Shown: positions 24,105-35,326 of the stretch, piece by piece | How the letters are laid out: each line of letters starts with the position of its first letter | Numbering within the stretch: position 1 is the first letter of the stretch | Source of the DNA: Petrolisthes cinctipes | Lineage: Eukaryota > Arthropoda > Malacostraca > Decapoda > Porcellanidae | Direction: 5' to 3' | Assembly: GCA_033782935.1 (NCBI GenBank) | Contig: JAWQEG010000287.1 | Location: 1,054,001-1,118,000 of the forward strand | Length of the DNA stretch: 64,000 nt | Notes under the pieces: model-generated | Told to the model about the DNA's origin: nothing | Databases searched by the model: none | What the model saw: the letters and a program-made list of their open reading frames with translations, nothing else | Translations under genes and position numbers: made by a program

Positions 24105-24558
24105 ATATCATTGGTTTAGTGTTTTTGTCCCCGTGAACCAAGAGCTACTCCCTACCGGGCAGATGAGAGGACCGAGCGCTGGTTGTCGTGGGCGGGGTAC
24201 CTCTTCTCCCACGGGGCCACTCGTTTTAAAAAGCAGCCCCAATGGCTCGAAAGTTTGCCCCCGACGGTGCTGAGACCCCCCTCCCCAACATCTCCCGGCC
24301 CAGACACCCAACCATCCAACATAGGATGGCCCCTAGAGGGCAGTCCCTCCGGAGGGCAGCGCTGTTGGCCCGTACTGGCAGCCTAATGCATGGGAACCAT
24401 TTAGTCTGGTCTCTCACTGGCGACCTTACTAGCATGGGAAGCCCTCTCTCCCCGAAATCTGGGCATAGCAGGGGCCGGAGCCCCCTCTAGTCTAGCTCGC
24501 CAAGTCTCAGAGACACGCAAGCCCCCCCACCACGTCAAGGCGGTTCCCGTTGGGGGGG
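24105..24558 (-). other. LINE 5' UTR with presumed internal promoter
   Basis: A GC-rich stretch of about 450 bp from the element's 5' terminus (C run at 24558) to the ORF1 ATG at 24104. It has several C- and G-rich tracts and no long open frame in the element's sense. LINEs of this group normally drive transcription from an internal promoter at the 5' end; I see no specific motif that proves it here. Its presence shows the copy is not 5'-truncated. Confidence 0.6.
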
Positions 24559-24570
24559 AAACAAACATAA
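24559..24570. repeat. LINE target-site duplication, right copy
   Basis: AAACAAACATAA follows the G run that ends the element's 5' side and continues straight into satellite sequence (ATTCGATATTTTGGAG). It matches 18050-18061. Confidence 0.9.
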
Positions 24571-26949
24571 ATTCGATATTTTGGAGTCCCAGAATCGATC
24601 TGTAAATGCCTACTCAGTGCTAGAATATTTTCAAAATATAGGCCCAAAACATGCTAAAAATCGATATTTTAGGTGCCCGAAGTCGATATATGTATGCATC
24701 TTCCGTACCCGTTTATATCTCAAATTCAGGACCAAAACACACGGAAATTCAATATTTTTGGGTCCCAGAAGCGATCTGTACATGCCTACTCAGTGCTAGA
24801 TGGTTTTCAAAATATAGGCTCAAAACATGCTAAAAATCGATATTTTAGGTGGCCAAAGTTGATATGTGCATGCATCTTCTGTACCCGTTTATATCTCAAA
24901 TTCAGGCTCAAAACACCTGAAAATTCGATATTTTTTGGTCCCGGAAGCGATCTGTACATGCCTACTCAGTGCTAGAATATTTTCAAAACACAGGCCCAAA
25001 ACATGCTGAAAATCGATATTTCAGGTGCCCAAAGTCAATATATGTATGCATATTCTGTACCCGTTTTTATCCCAAATTTAGGCTCAAAACACCTGAAAAT
25101 TCGATATTTTTGGGTCCCAGAAGCGATCTGTACATCCCTACTCCTTGCTATAATGTTTTCAAGATAGAGACCCAAAACATGCTCAACATCGATATTTTAG
25201 GTGCAAAATGTCGATATGAGCAGGCATCTTCAGTAGCCGTTTATATCTCATATTCAGGCTCGAAACACCCGAAAATTCAACATTTTTGGGTCCCAGAAGC
25301 GATCTGTACATGCCTACTCAGTGCAAGAATATTTTCAAAATATAGGCACAAAACATGCTAAAAATCGATATTTTAGGTGTCCAAAGTCAATAAATGTATG
25401 CATCTTCTGTACACGTTTATATCTCAAATTCAGGCTCAAAACAAACATAAATTCGATACTTTGGGGTCCTAGAAGCGATCTGTAAATGCCTACTCAGTGC
25501 TAGAATATTTTCAAATCATAGACCCAAAACATACTAAAAATCGATATTTTAGGTGCCCAAAGTCGATATTTGCATGCATTTTCTGTACCTGTTTATATCT
25601 CAAATTCAGGACCAAAACACACGGAAATACAATATTTTTGGGACCCAGAAGCGATCTGTAGATGCCTACTCAGTGCTAGATGGTTTTCAAAATATAGGCT
25701 CAAAAACATGCTAAAAAAAGATATATTAGGTGTCCAAAGCGATAAGTGCATGCATCTTCTGTACCCGTTTATATCTCAAATTCAGGCTCAAAAGATCCAA
25801 ACTTCGATATTTTAGGGTCCCAGAAGTAATCTGTACATGCCTACTCAGTGCTAGAATATTTTCAAAATATAGGCCCAAAACATTCTAAAAATCGATATTT
25901 TAGGTGCTCAAAGTCGATATATGCATGCATATTCTGTACACGTTTATATCTCAAATTCAGGTCCATAACACCCGGAAATTCAATATTTTTGGGTCCCAGA
26001 AGCGATATGTACATGATACTCAGTTCTAGAATGCTTTCAAAATATAGGCTCAAAACATGCTAAAAATCAATATTTTAGGTGTCCAAAGTCGATATGCGCA
26101 TGCATATTCTGTACATGTTTATATCACAAATTCAGGCTCAAAACACCCGAAAATTCGATATTTGTGGGTCCCAGAAGCGATCTGTACATGCCTACTCCTT
26201 GTTAGAGTATTTTCAAAATACAGGCCCAAAGCATGGTGGAAATCGATATTTCAGGTGCTCAAAGTCAATATGTGTATGCATAATCTGTACACGTTTATAT
26301 CAGAAATTCAGGCTGAAAACACCCGAAAATTCGATATTTTTGGGTCCCAGAAGAGATCTGTACATGCCTACTCAGTGTTAGAGTATTTTCAAGATACAGG
26401 CCCAAAACATTCTCAATATCGATATTTTGGGTGCCCAAAATCGATATGTGCATGCATCTTCTGTACCAGTTTATATCTCAAATTCTGGCTCAAAATACCA
26501 GAAAATTCGATATTTTCTTGTCAAAGAAGCGATCTGTACATCCCTACTCTTTGCTAGAATGTTTTCAAGGTACAGACCCAAAACATGCTAAAAATTGATA
26601 TTTTAAGAGCAAAAAGTCGATATGTGCATGCATCTTCTGTACCCGTTTATATCTCAAATTCAGGACCAAAACACACGGAAATTCAATATTTTTGGGTCCC
26701 AGAAGCGATCTGTACATGCCTACTCAGTGCTAGAATGTTTTCAAAATATAGGTTAAAAACATGCTAAAAATCGATATTTTAGGTGTTAAAAGTCGATATG
26801 TGCATTCATCTTCTGTACCCGTTTATATCTCAAATTCAGGCTCAAAACACCTGAAAATTCGATATTTTTGTGTCCCAGAAGCGATCTGTACATACCTACT
26901 CAGTGTTAGAGTATTTTCAAAATACAGGCCCAAAACATGCTGAAAAGCG

Positions 26950-29200
26950 ATATTTTAGGTGCCCAAAGTCAATATGTGTATGCATCTTCTTTACTCGTTT
27001 ATATCTCAAATTCAGGCTCAAAACACCCGAAAATTTGATATTTTTGGGTCCCAGAAGCGATATGTACATGCCTACTCAGTGTCAGAGTATTTTCAAAATA
27101 CAGGCACAAATCATGCTCAATATCGATATTTTGGGTGCCCAAAATCGATATGTGCATGCATCTTCTGTACCAGTTTATATCTCAAATTCAAGCTCAAAAT
27201 ACCCAAAAGTTCGATATTTTCTTGTCCCAGAAGCGATCTGTACATCCATACTCCTTGCTAGAATGTTTTCAAGATACAGACCCAAAACATGCTTAAAATC
27301 GATATTTTAAGGGCAAAAAGTCGATATGTGCATGCATCTTCTTTACCCGTTTATATCCCAAATTCAGGCTCAAAACACCCGAAAATTCGATATTTTTGGG
27401 ACCCAGAAGCGATCTGTACATGCCTACTCCGTGTTAGAGTATTTTTAAAATACAGGCCCAAAGCATGCTGGAAATCGATATTTCTGGTGCCCAAAGTCAA
27501 TATGTGTATGCAAAATCTGTACCCGTTTATATCAGAAATTCAGGCTGAAAACACCCGAAAATTCGATATTTTTGGGTCCCAGAAGCGATCTGTACATGCC
27601 TACTCAGTGCTAGAATATTTTCAAAATATAGGCCCAAAACATGCTAAAAATCGATATTTTGGGTGCCCAACCTCGATATGTGAATGTATCTTATGTACCA
27701 GTTTATATCTCAAATTCAGGCTCAACACACCCAAAAATTCGATATTTCGGGTCCCAGAAGCGATCTGTACGTGCCTACTTCTTGCTAGAATGTTTTCAAG
27801 ATATAGACCCAAAACATGTTAAAAATCGATATTTTAGGTGCAAAATGTTGATATGTGCATGCATCTTCAGTACCCGTTTATATCTCAAATTCATGCTCAA
27901 AACACCCGAAAATTCGATATTTTGGGGTCCCAGTAGCGATCTGTACATGCCTACTCCGTGTTAGAGTATTTTCAAAATACCGGCCAAAAACATGTTGAAA
28001 ATCGATATTTTAGGTGCCCAAAGTCAATATGTGCATGCATCTTCTGTACCAGATTATATCTCAAATTCAGGCTCAAAACACCCGAAAATTCGATATTTTG
28101 GGGTCCCAGAAGCGATCTGTACATGCCTACTCAGGTCGAGAATATTTTCTAAATATATGCCCAAAACATGCTCAAAATCGATATTTTTGGTGCCCAAAGT
28201 CGATATCTCAAATTCAGGCCCAAAATACCCGAAAATTCGAAATTTTGGGGTACCACAAGCGATCTGTACATGCCTACTCTGTGTTAGAGTGTTTTCAAAA
28301 TATAGGCCCAAAACATACTGAAAATCGATCTTTTAGGTGCCCAAAAGTCGATATGTGCATGCAACTTATGTACCCGTTTATATCTCAAATTCACTCTCAA
28401 AACACCCGAAAATTCGATATTTTGGGGTCCCAGGAGCGATCTGTACATGCCTACTCCGTGTTAGAGTATTTTCAAAATACAGGCCCAAAACATGTTGAAA
28501 ATCGATATTTTAGGTGCCCAAAGTCAATATGTGCATGCATATTCTGTACCCGATCATATCTCAAATTCAGGCTTAAAACACCCGAAAATTAGATATTTTG
28601 GGGTCCCAGAAGCGATCTGTACATGCGTACTCAGTGCTAGAATATTTTCAAAATATAGGCCCAAAATATGCTAAAAAACGATATTTTAGGTGCCCAAAGT
28701 CGATATCTCAAATTCAAGCCCAAAACACCCGAAAATTCGATATTTTAAGGTCCCAGAAGCGATCTGTACATGCCTACTCCGTGTTAGAATATTTTTAAAA
28801 TACAGGCCCAAAACATACTGAAAATCTATCTTTTAGGTGCCCAAATGTCGATATGTGCATGCAACTTCTGTACCCGTTTATATCTCAAATTCAGACTCAA
28901 AACACCCGAAATTTCGATATTTTAAGGTCCCAGAAGCGATCTGTACATGCGTACTCAGTGCTAGAATGTTTTCAAAATATAAGCTCAAAACATGCTAAAA
29001 ATCGATATTTTAAGTGTCCAAAGTCGATATATGCATGCATCTTCTGTACCCGTTTATATCTCAAATTCAGGGCCAAAACACCCGAAAATTCGATATTTTG
29101 AGGTCCCAGAAGCGATCTGTACATGCCTACTCTGTGTTAGAATATTTTCAAAATACAGGCCCAAAACATACTGAAAATTGATCTTTTAGGTGCCCAAAAG
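26950..29200. repeat. Diverged, rearranged partial third copy of the 6-kb higher-order unit
   Basis: The monomer order here resembles the first part of the 6,011-bp unit at changing offsets: 2585 bp around 26959, 2409 bp around 27641-28300, and 2233 bp around 28853-29170. Each step of 176 bp is one monomer gained or lost. Single-base differences are more frequent than between the two later copies, so this is an older duplication of the same block. Confidence 0.7.
28114..28260. repeat. 147-bp short monomer variant (example)
   Basis: The distance from GATCTG at 28114 to the next GATCTG at 28261 is 147 bp. Relative to the full monomer, 29 bp are absent between GTCGATAT and CTCAAATT. The deleted segment ends in the same ATAT that precedes it, which is the signature of a microhomology deletion. 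The same junction recurs at about 28710, 30613, 33773, 36625, 42594, 43425, 44075, 54470, 58450 and elsewhere, so the deleted form was amplified. Confidence 0.85.
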
Positions 29201-29315
29201 TCGATATGTGCATGCATCTTCTGTACCCGTTTATATCTCAAATTTAGGCTCCAAACACCCGAAAATTCGATATTTTGGGGTCCCAGAAGCGGTCTGTACA
29301 TGCGTACTCAGTGCT

Positions 29316-32300
29316 AGAATATTTTCAAAATACAGGCCCAAAACATACTGAAAACTGATCTTTTAGGTGCCCAAAAGTCGACATGTGCATGCATCTTCTG
29401 TACCCGTTTATATCTCAAATTCAGGCTCCAAACACCCAAAAATTCCATATTTTGGGGTCCCAGAAGCGATCTGTACATGCGTACTCAGTGCTAGAATATT
29501 TTCAAAATACAGGCCCAAAACGTACTGAAAACTGATCTTTTAGGTGCCCAAAGTCAATATGTGTATGCATCTTCTTTACTCGTTTATATCTCAAATTCAG
29601 GCTCAAAACACCCGAAAATTTGATATTTTTGTGTCCCAGAAGCGATCTGTACATGCCTACTCAGTGTCAGAGTATTTTCAAAATACAGGCCCAAATCATG
29701 CTCAATATCGATATTTTGGGTGCCCAAAATCGATATGTGCATGCATCTTCTGTACCAGTTTATATCTCAAATTCAAGCTCAAAATACCCAAAAGTTCGAT
29801 ATTTTCTTGTCCCAGAAGCGATCTGTACATCCATACTCCTTGCTAGAATGTTTTCAAGATACAGACCCAAAACATGCTTAAAATCGATATTTTAAGTGCA
29901 AAAAGACGATATGTGCATGCATCTTCTTTACCCGTTTATATCCCAAATTCAGGCTCAAAACACCCGAAAATTCGATATTTTTGGGACCCAGAAGCGATCT
30001 GTACATGCCTACTCCGTGTTAGAGTATTTTCAAAATATAGGCCCAAAACATGCTAAAAATCGATATTTTGGGTGCCCAACATCGATATGTGAATTCATCT
30101 TATGTACCAGTTTATATCTCAAATTCAGGCTCAACACACCCAAAAATTCGATATTTCGGGTCCCAGAAGCGATCTGTACGTGCCTACTTCTTGCTAGAAT
30201 GTTTTCAAGATATAGACCCAAAACATGTTAAAAATCGATATTTTAGGTGCAAAATGTTGATATGTGCATGCATCTTCAGTACCCGTTTATATCTCAAATT
30301 CATGCTCAAAACACCCGAAAATTCGATATTTTGGGGTCCCAGTAGCGATCTGTACATGCCTACTCCGTGTTAGAGTATTTTCAAAATACCGGCCAAAAAC
30401 ATGTTGAAAATCGATATTTTAGGTGCCCAAAGTCAATATGTGCATGCATCTTCTGTACCCGATTATATCTCAAATTCAGGCTCAAAACACCCGAAAATTC
30501 GATATTTTGGGGTCCCAGAAGCGATCTGTACATGCCTACTCAGGTCGAGAATATTTTCTAAATATATGCCCAAAACATGCTAAAAATCGATATTTTTGGT
30601 GCCCAAAGTCGATATCTCAAATTCAGGCCCAAAATACCCGAAAATTCGAAATTTTGGTGTCCCACAAGCGATCTGTACATGCCTACTCCGTGTTAGAGTG
30701 TTTTCAAAATATAGGCCCAAAACATACTGAAAATCGTTCTTTTAGGTGCCCAAAAGTCGATATGTGCATGCAACTTATGTACCCGTTTATATCTCAAATT
30801 CACTCTCAAAACACCCGAAAATTCGATATTTTGGGGTCCCAGGAGCGATCTGTACATGCCTACTCCGTGTTAGAGTATTTTCAATATACAGGCCCAAAAC
30901 ATGTTGAAAATCGATATTTTAGGTGCCCAAAGTCGATATCTCAAATTCAGGCCTAAAACACCTGAAAATTCGATATTTTAAGGGCCCAGAAGCGATCTGT
31001 ACATGCCTACTCCGTGTTAGAATATTTTTAAAATACAGGCCCAAAACATACTGAAAATCTATCTTTTAGGTGCCCAAAAGTCGATATGTGCATGCAACTT
31101 CTGTACCCGTTTATATCTCAAATTCAGACTCAAAACACCCGAAATTTCGATATTTTATGGTCCCAGAAGCGATCTGTACATGCGTACTCAGTGCTAGAAT
31201 GTTTTCAAAATATAGGCTCAAAACATGCTAAAAATAGATATTTTAAGTGTCCAAAGTCGATATATGCATGCATCTTCTGTACCCGTTTATATCTCAAATT
31301 CAGGTCCAAAACACCCGAAAATTCGATATTTTGGGGTCCCAGAAGCGATCTGTACATGCGTACTCAGTGCTAGAATATTTTCAAAATACAGGCCCAAAAC
31401 ATACTGAAAACTGATCTTTTAGGTGCACAAAAGTCGATATGTGCATGCATCTTCTGTACCCATTTATATCTCAAATTCAGGCTCCAAACACCCGAAAATT
31501 CGATATTTTGGGTCGCAGAAGCGATCTGTACATGATTACTCCGTGTTAGAGTATTTTCAAAATACAGGCCCAAAACATACTGAAAATCGATCCTTTAGGT
31601 GCCCAAAAGTCGGTATGTGCATGCATCTTCTGTACTCGTTTATATCTCAAATTCAGGCTCCAAACAACCGAAAATTCGATATTTTGGGAACTCAGAAGCC
31701 ATCTGTACATGCCTACTCAGATACAGTCCCAAAACATGCTGAAAATCGATATTTTAGGTGCCCCCAAAAGTCGATATGTGCTTGCATCTTCAGTACCCGA
31801 TTATATCCCAAATTCAAGCTCAAAACACCCTAAAATTCGATATTTTGAGGTCCCAGAAGCGATCTGTACATGCCTACTCCGTGTTAGAGTATTTTCAAAA
31901 TATAGGCCCAAAACATGCTAAAAATCGATATTTTAGGTGCCCAAAGTCGATATTTCAAATTAAGGCACAAAACACCCGATAATTCGATATTTTGAGGTCC
32001 CAGAAGCAATCTGTACATGCCTACTCCGTGTTAAAATATTTTCAAAATACAGGCCCAAAACATACTGAAAATCGATCTTTTAGGTGCCCAAAAGTCGATA
32101 TGTGCATTCAACTTCTGTACCCGTTTATATCTCAAATTGAGGCTCCAAACACCCGAAAATTCGATATTTTATGGTCCCAGAAGCGATCTGTACATGCCAA
32201 CTCAGTGCTAGAATGTTTTCAATATATAGGCTCAAAACATGCTAAAAATCTATATTTTAAGAGTCCAAAGGCGATATGTGCATGCATCTTTTGTACCCGT

Positions 32301-35300
32301 TTATATCTCAAATTCAGGCTCAAAACACTCGAAAATTCGGTATTTTTGGGTCCTTGAAGCGATCCGTACATGCCTACTCCTAGTTAGAATTTTTTCAAGA
32401 TACAGACCCAAAACATGTTGAAAATCGATATTTTAGGTTCCCAAAGACAATATGTGCATGCATCTTCTGTACCCGTTTATATCTCAAATTCAGTCTCCAA
32501 ACACCCGAAAATTCGATATTTTGGGGTCCCAGAAGCGATCTGTACATGCGTAATCAGTGCTAGAATATTTTGAAAATAATGGCCCAAAACATGCTAAAAA
32601 TCGATATTTTAGGTGCCCAAAGTCGATATCTTAAAATCAGGCCCAAAACACCCGAAAATTCGATATTTTGGGGTCGCAGAAGCGATCTGTACATGCCTAC
32701 TCCGTGTTAGAGTATTTTCAAAATACAGGCCCAAAACATACTGAAAATCGATCCTTTAGGTGCCCAAAAGTCGGTATGTGCATGCATCTTCTGTACTCGT
32801 TTATATCTTAAATTCTGGCTCCAAACACCCGAAAATTCGATATTTTGGGAACTCAGAAGCCATCTGTACATGCCTACTCAGATACAGTCCCAAAACATGA
32901 TAAAAATCGATATTTTAGGTTCCCCCAAAAGTCGATTTGTGCTTGCATCTTCAGTACCCGATTATATCCCAAATAAAGGCTCAAAACACCCTAAAATACG
33001 ATATTTTGAGGTCCCAGAAGCGATCTGTACATGCCTACTCCGTGTTAGAGTATTTTCAAAATATAGGCCCAAAACATGCTAAAAATCGATGTTTTAGGTG
33101 CCCAAAGTCAATATTTCAAATTCAGGCACAAAACACCCGATAATTCGATATTTTGAGGTCCCAGAAGCGATCTGTACATGCCTACTCCGTGTTAAAATAT
33201 TTTCAAAATACAGGCCCAAAACATACTGAAAATCTATCTTTTAGGTGCCCAAAAGTCGATATGTGCATGCAACTTCTGTACCCGTTTATATCTCAAACTC
33301 TGGCTCCAAATACACGAAAATTCGATATTTTGGGGTCCCAGAAGCGATCTGTACATGCCTACTCAGTGCTAGAATGTTTTCAAAATATAGGCTCAAAACA
33401 TGCTAAAAATCGATATTTTAAGTGTCCAAAGTCGATATGTGCATGCATCTTCTGTACCCGTTTATATCTCAAATTCAGGCTCCAAACACCCGAAAATTCG
33501 ATATTTTGGGGTCCCAGAAGCGATCTGTACATGCCTACTCAGATACAGTCCCAAAACATGCTGATAATCGATATTTTAGGTGCCCAAAAGTCGATATGTG
33601 CATGCATCTTTTGTACCCGATTATTTCCCAAATTCAGGTTCAAATCACACGAAAATTCGATATTTTGGGGTCCCAGAAGCGATCTCTAAATGCCTACTCA
33701 GTGCGAGAATATTTTAAATATATATGCCCAAAACATGCAAAAAAATCGATATTTTAGGTGCCCAAAGTCGATATCTCAAATTCAGGCCCAAAACACCCGA
33801 AAATTCGATATTTTGGGGTCCCAGAAGCGATCTGTACATGCCTATTCCGTGTTAGAGTATTTTCAAAATACAGGCCCAAAACATGTTTAAAACTCGATAT
33901 TTTAGGTGCCTAAAGTCAATATGTGCATGCATCTTCTGTACCCGATTATATCTCAAATTCAGGCTCAAAACACTCGAAAATTCGGTATTTTTGGGTCCTA
34001 GAAGCGATCTGTACATGCCTACTCCTAGTTAGAATGTTTTCAAGATACAGACCCAGAACATGCTCAAAATCGATATTTTAGGTGACCAAAAGTCGATATG
34101 TGCATGCATCTTCAGTACCCGTTTATATCTCAAATTCAGGCTCAAAACACCCGAAAATTCGATATTTTGGGGTCCCACAAGGGATCTGTACATGCCTACT
34201 CCCTGTTAGAGTATTTTCAATATACAATCCCAAAACATGTTGAAAATCGATATTTTAGGTGCCCAAAGTCAATATGTGCATGCATCCTCTGTACCCGATT
34301 ATATCTCAAATTCAGCCTCAAAACACCCGAAAATTCGATATTTTGGGGTTCCAGAAGCGATCTGTATATGCGTTCTCAGTGCTAGACTATTTTCAAAATA
34401 TAGGCCCAAAACATGCTAAAAATCGATATTTTAGGTGCCCAAAGTCGATATATCTGTACATGCCTACTCCGTGTTAGAGTATTTTCAAAATACAGGCCCA
34501 AAACATACTGAAAATCGATCTTTTAGGTGCCCAAAAGTCGATTTGTGCATGCAAATTCTGTACCCGTTTATATCTCAAATTCAGGCTCCAAACACCCGAA
34601 AATTCAAAATTTTGGGTCCCACAAGCGATCTACACATGCCTACTCCGTGTTAGAGTATTTTCAAAATACAGGCACAAAACATACTGAAAATCTATCTTTT
34701 AGGTGCCCAAAAGTCGATATGTGCATGCAACTTCTGTACCCGTTATATCTCAAATTCAAGCTCCAAACACCCGAAAATTCGATATTTTGGGGTCCCAGAA
34801 GCGATCTGTACATGCCTACTCAGTGCTAGAATGTTTTCAAAATATAGGCTCAAATCATGCTAAAAATCGATATTTTAAGTGTCCAAAGTCGATATGTGCA
34901 TGCAACTTCTGTACCCGTTTATGTCTCAAATTCACTCTCAAAACACCCGAAAATTCGATATTTTGGGGTCCCAGAATCGATTTGTACATGCCTACTCCGT
35001 GTTAGAGTATTTTCAAAATACAGGCCCAAAACATGTTAAAAATCGATATTTTAGGTGCCTAAAGTCATTATGTGCATGCATCTTCTTTACCCGATTATAT
35101 CTCAAATTCAGGCTCAAAACACCCGAACATTCGATATTTTGCGTTCCCAGAAGCGATATGTACATGCGTACTCAGTGCTAGAATATTTTCAAAATATAGG
35201 CCCAAAACATGCTATAAATCGATATTTTACGTGCACAAAGTCGATTTCTCAAATTCAGGCCCAAAACACCCGAATATTCGATATTTTTGGGTCGCAGAAG

Positions 35301-35326
35301 CGTTCTGTACATGCCTACTCCGTGTT
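29316..35326. repeat. 6,011-bp tandem segmental duplication, copy 1
   Basis: Every monomer variant from about 29316 onward recurs exactly 6011 bp downstream. Spot comparison across the whole unit found one substitution (T at 30954, C at 36965). The left limit is set where TAGAATATTTTCAAAATACAGG begins to match. The unit mixes 176/177-, 147- and 158-bp monomers, so 6011 is not a multiple of 176. Confidence 0.92.
33522..33680. repeat. ~158-bp short monomer variant (example)
   Basis: This monomer is 159 bp. It carries an 18-bp deletion in the CAGTGCTAGAATATTTTC region that leaves CTCAGATACAGTCCC, plus the common +1 A in CCCAAAAGTCG. The same deletion junction recurs at about 31717, 32878, 41508, 43670, 50524, 50687, 51545, 52203 and, as CTCAGATAAAGGCCC or CTCAAATAAAGG, at 55742, 56400, 58032, 59183, 59841 and 63508. 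Confidence 0.8.

Larger units (their letters stand above)
18062..24558 (-). mobile_element. Full-length LINE (I/Jockey-group, RNase H-bearing), disabled
   Basis: A GC-richer 6.5-kb insert in minus orientation. Its 3' end is a run of 21 T on the plus strand (18062-18082, the poly(A) tail). Its 5' end begins with a C run (the G run ending at 24558). A 12-bp target duplication AAACAAACATAA occurs at 18050-18061 and 24559-24570. The uninterrupted target survives in a sister monomer at 25438-25449. Order from the 5' end: a 5' UTR of about 450 bp, zinc-knuckle ORF1, ORF2 with AP-endonuclease, reverse transcriptase, RNase H and C-terminal CCHC-like motif, then a 3' UTR of about 250 bp. RNase H in ORF2 and three zinc knuckles in ORF1 fit the I superfamily (I/Nimb/LOA range); the exact clade is not resolved. 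Two frameshifts and one nonsense codon make it non-autonomous. Confidence 0.93.
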
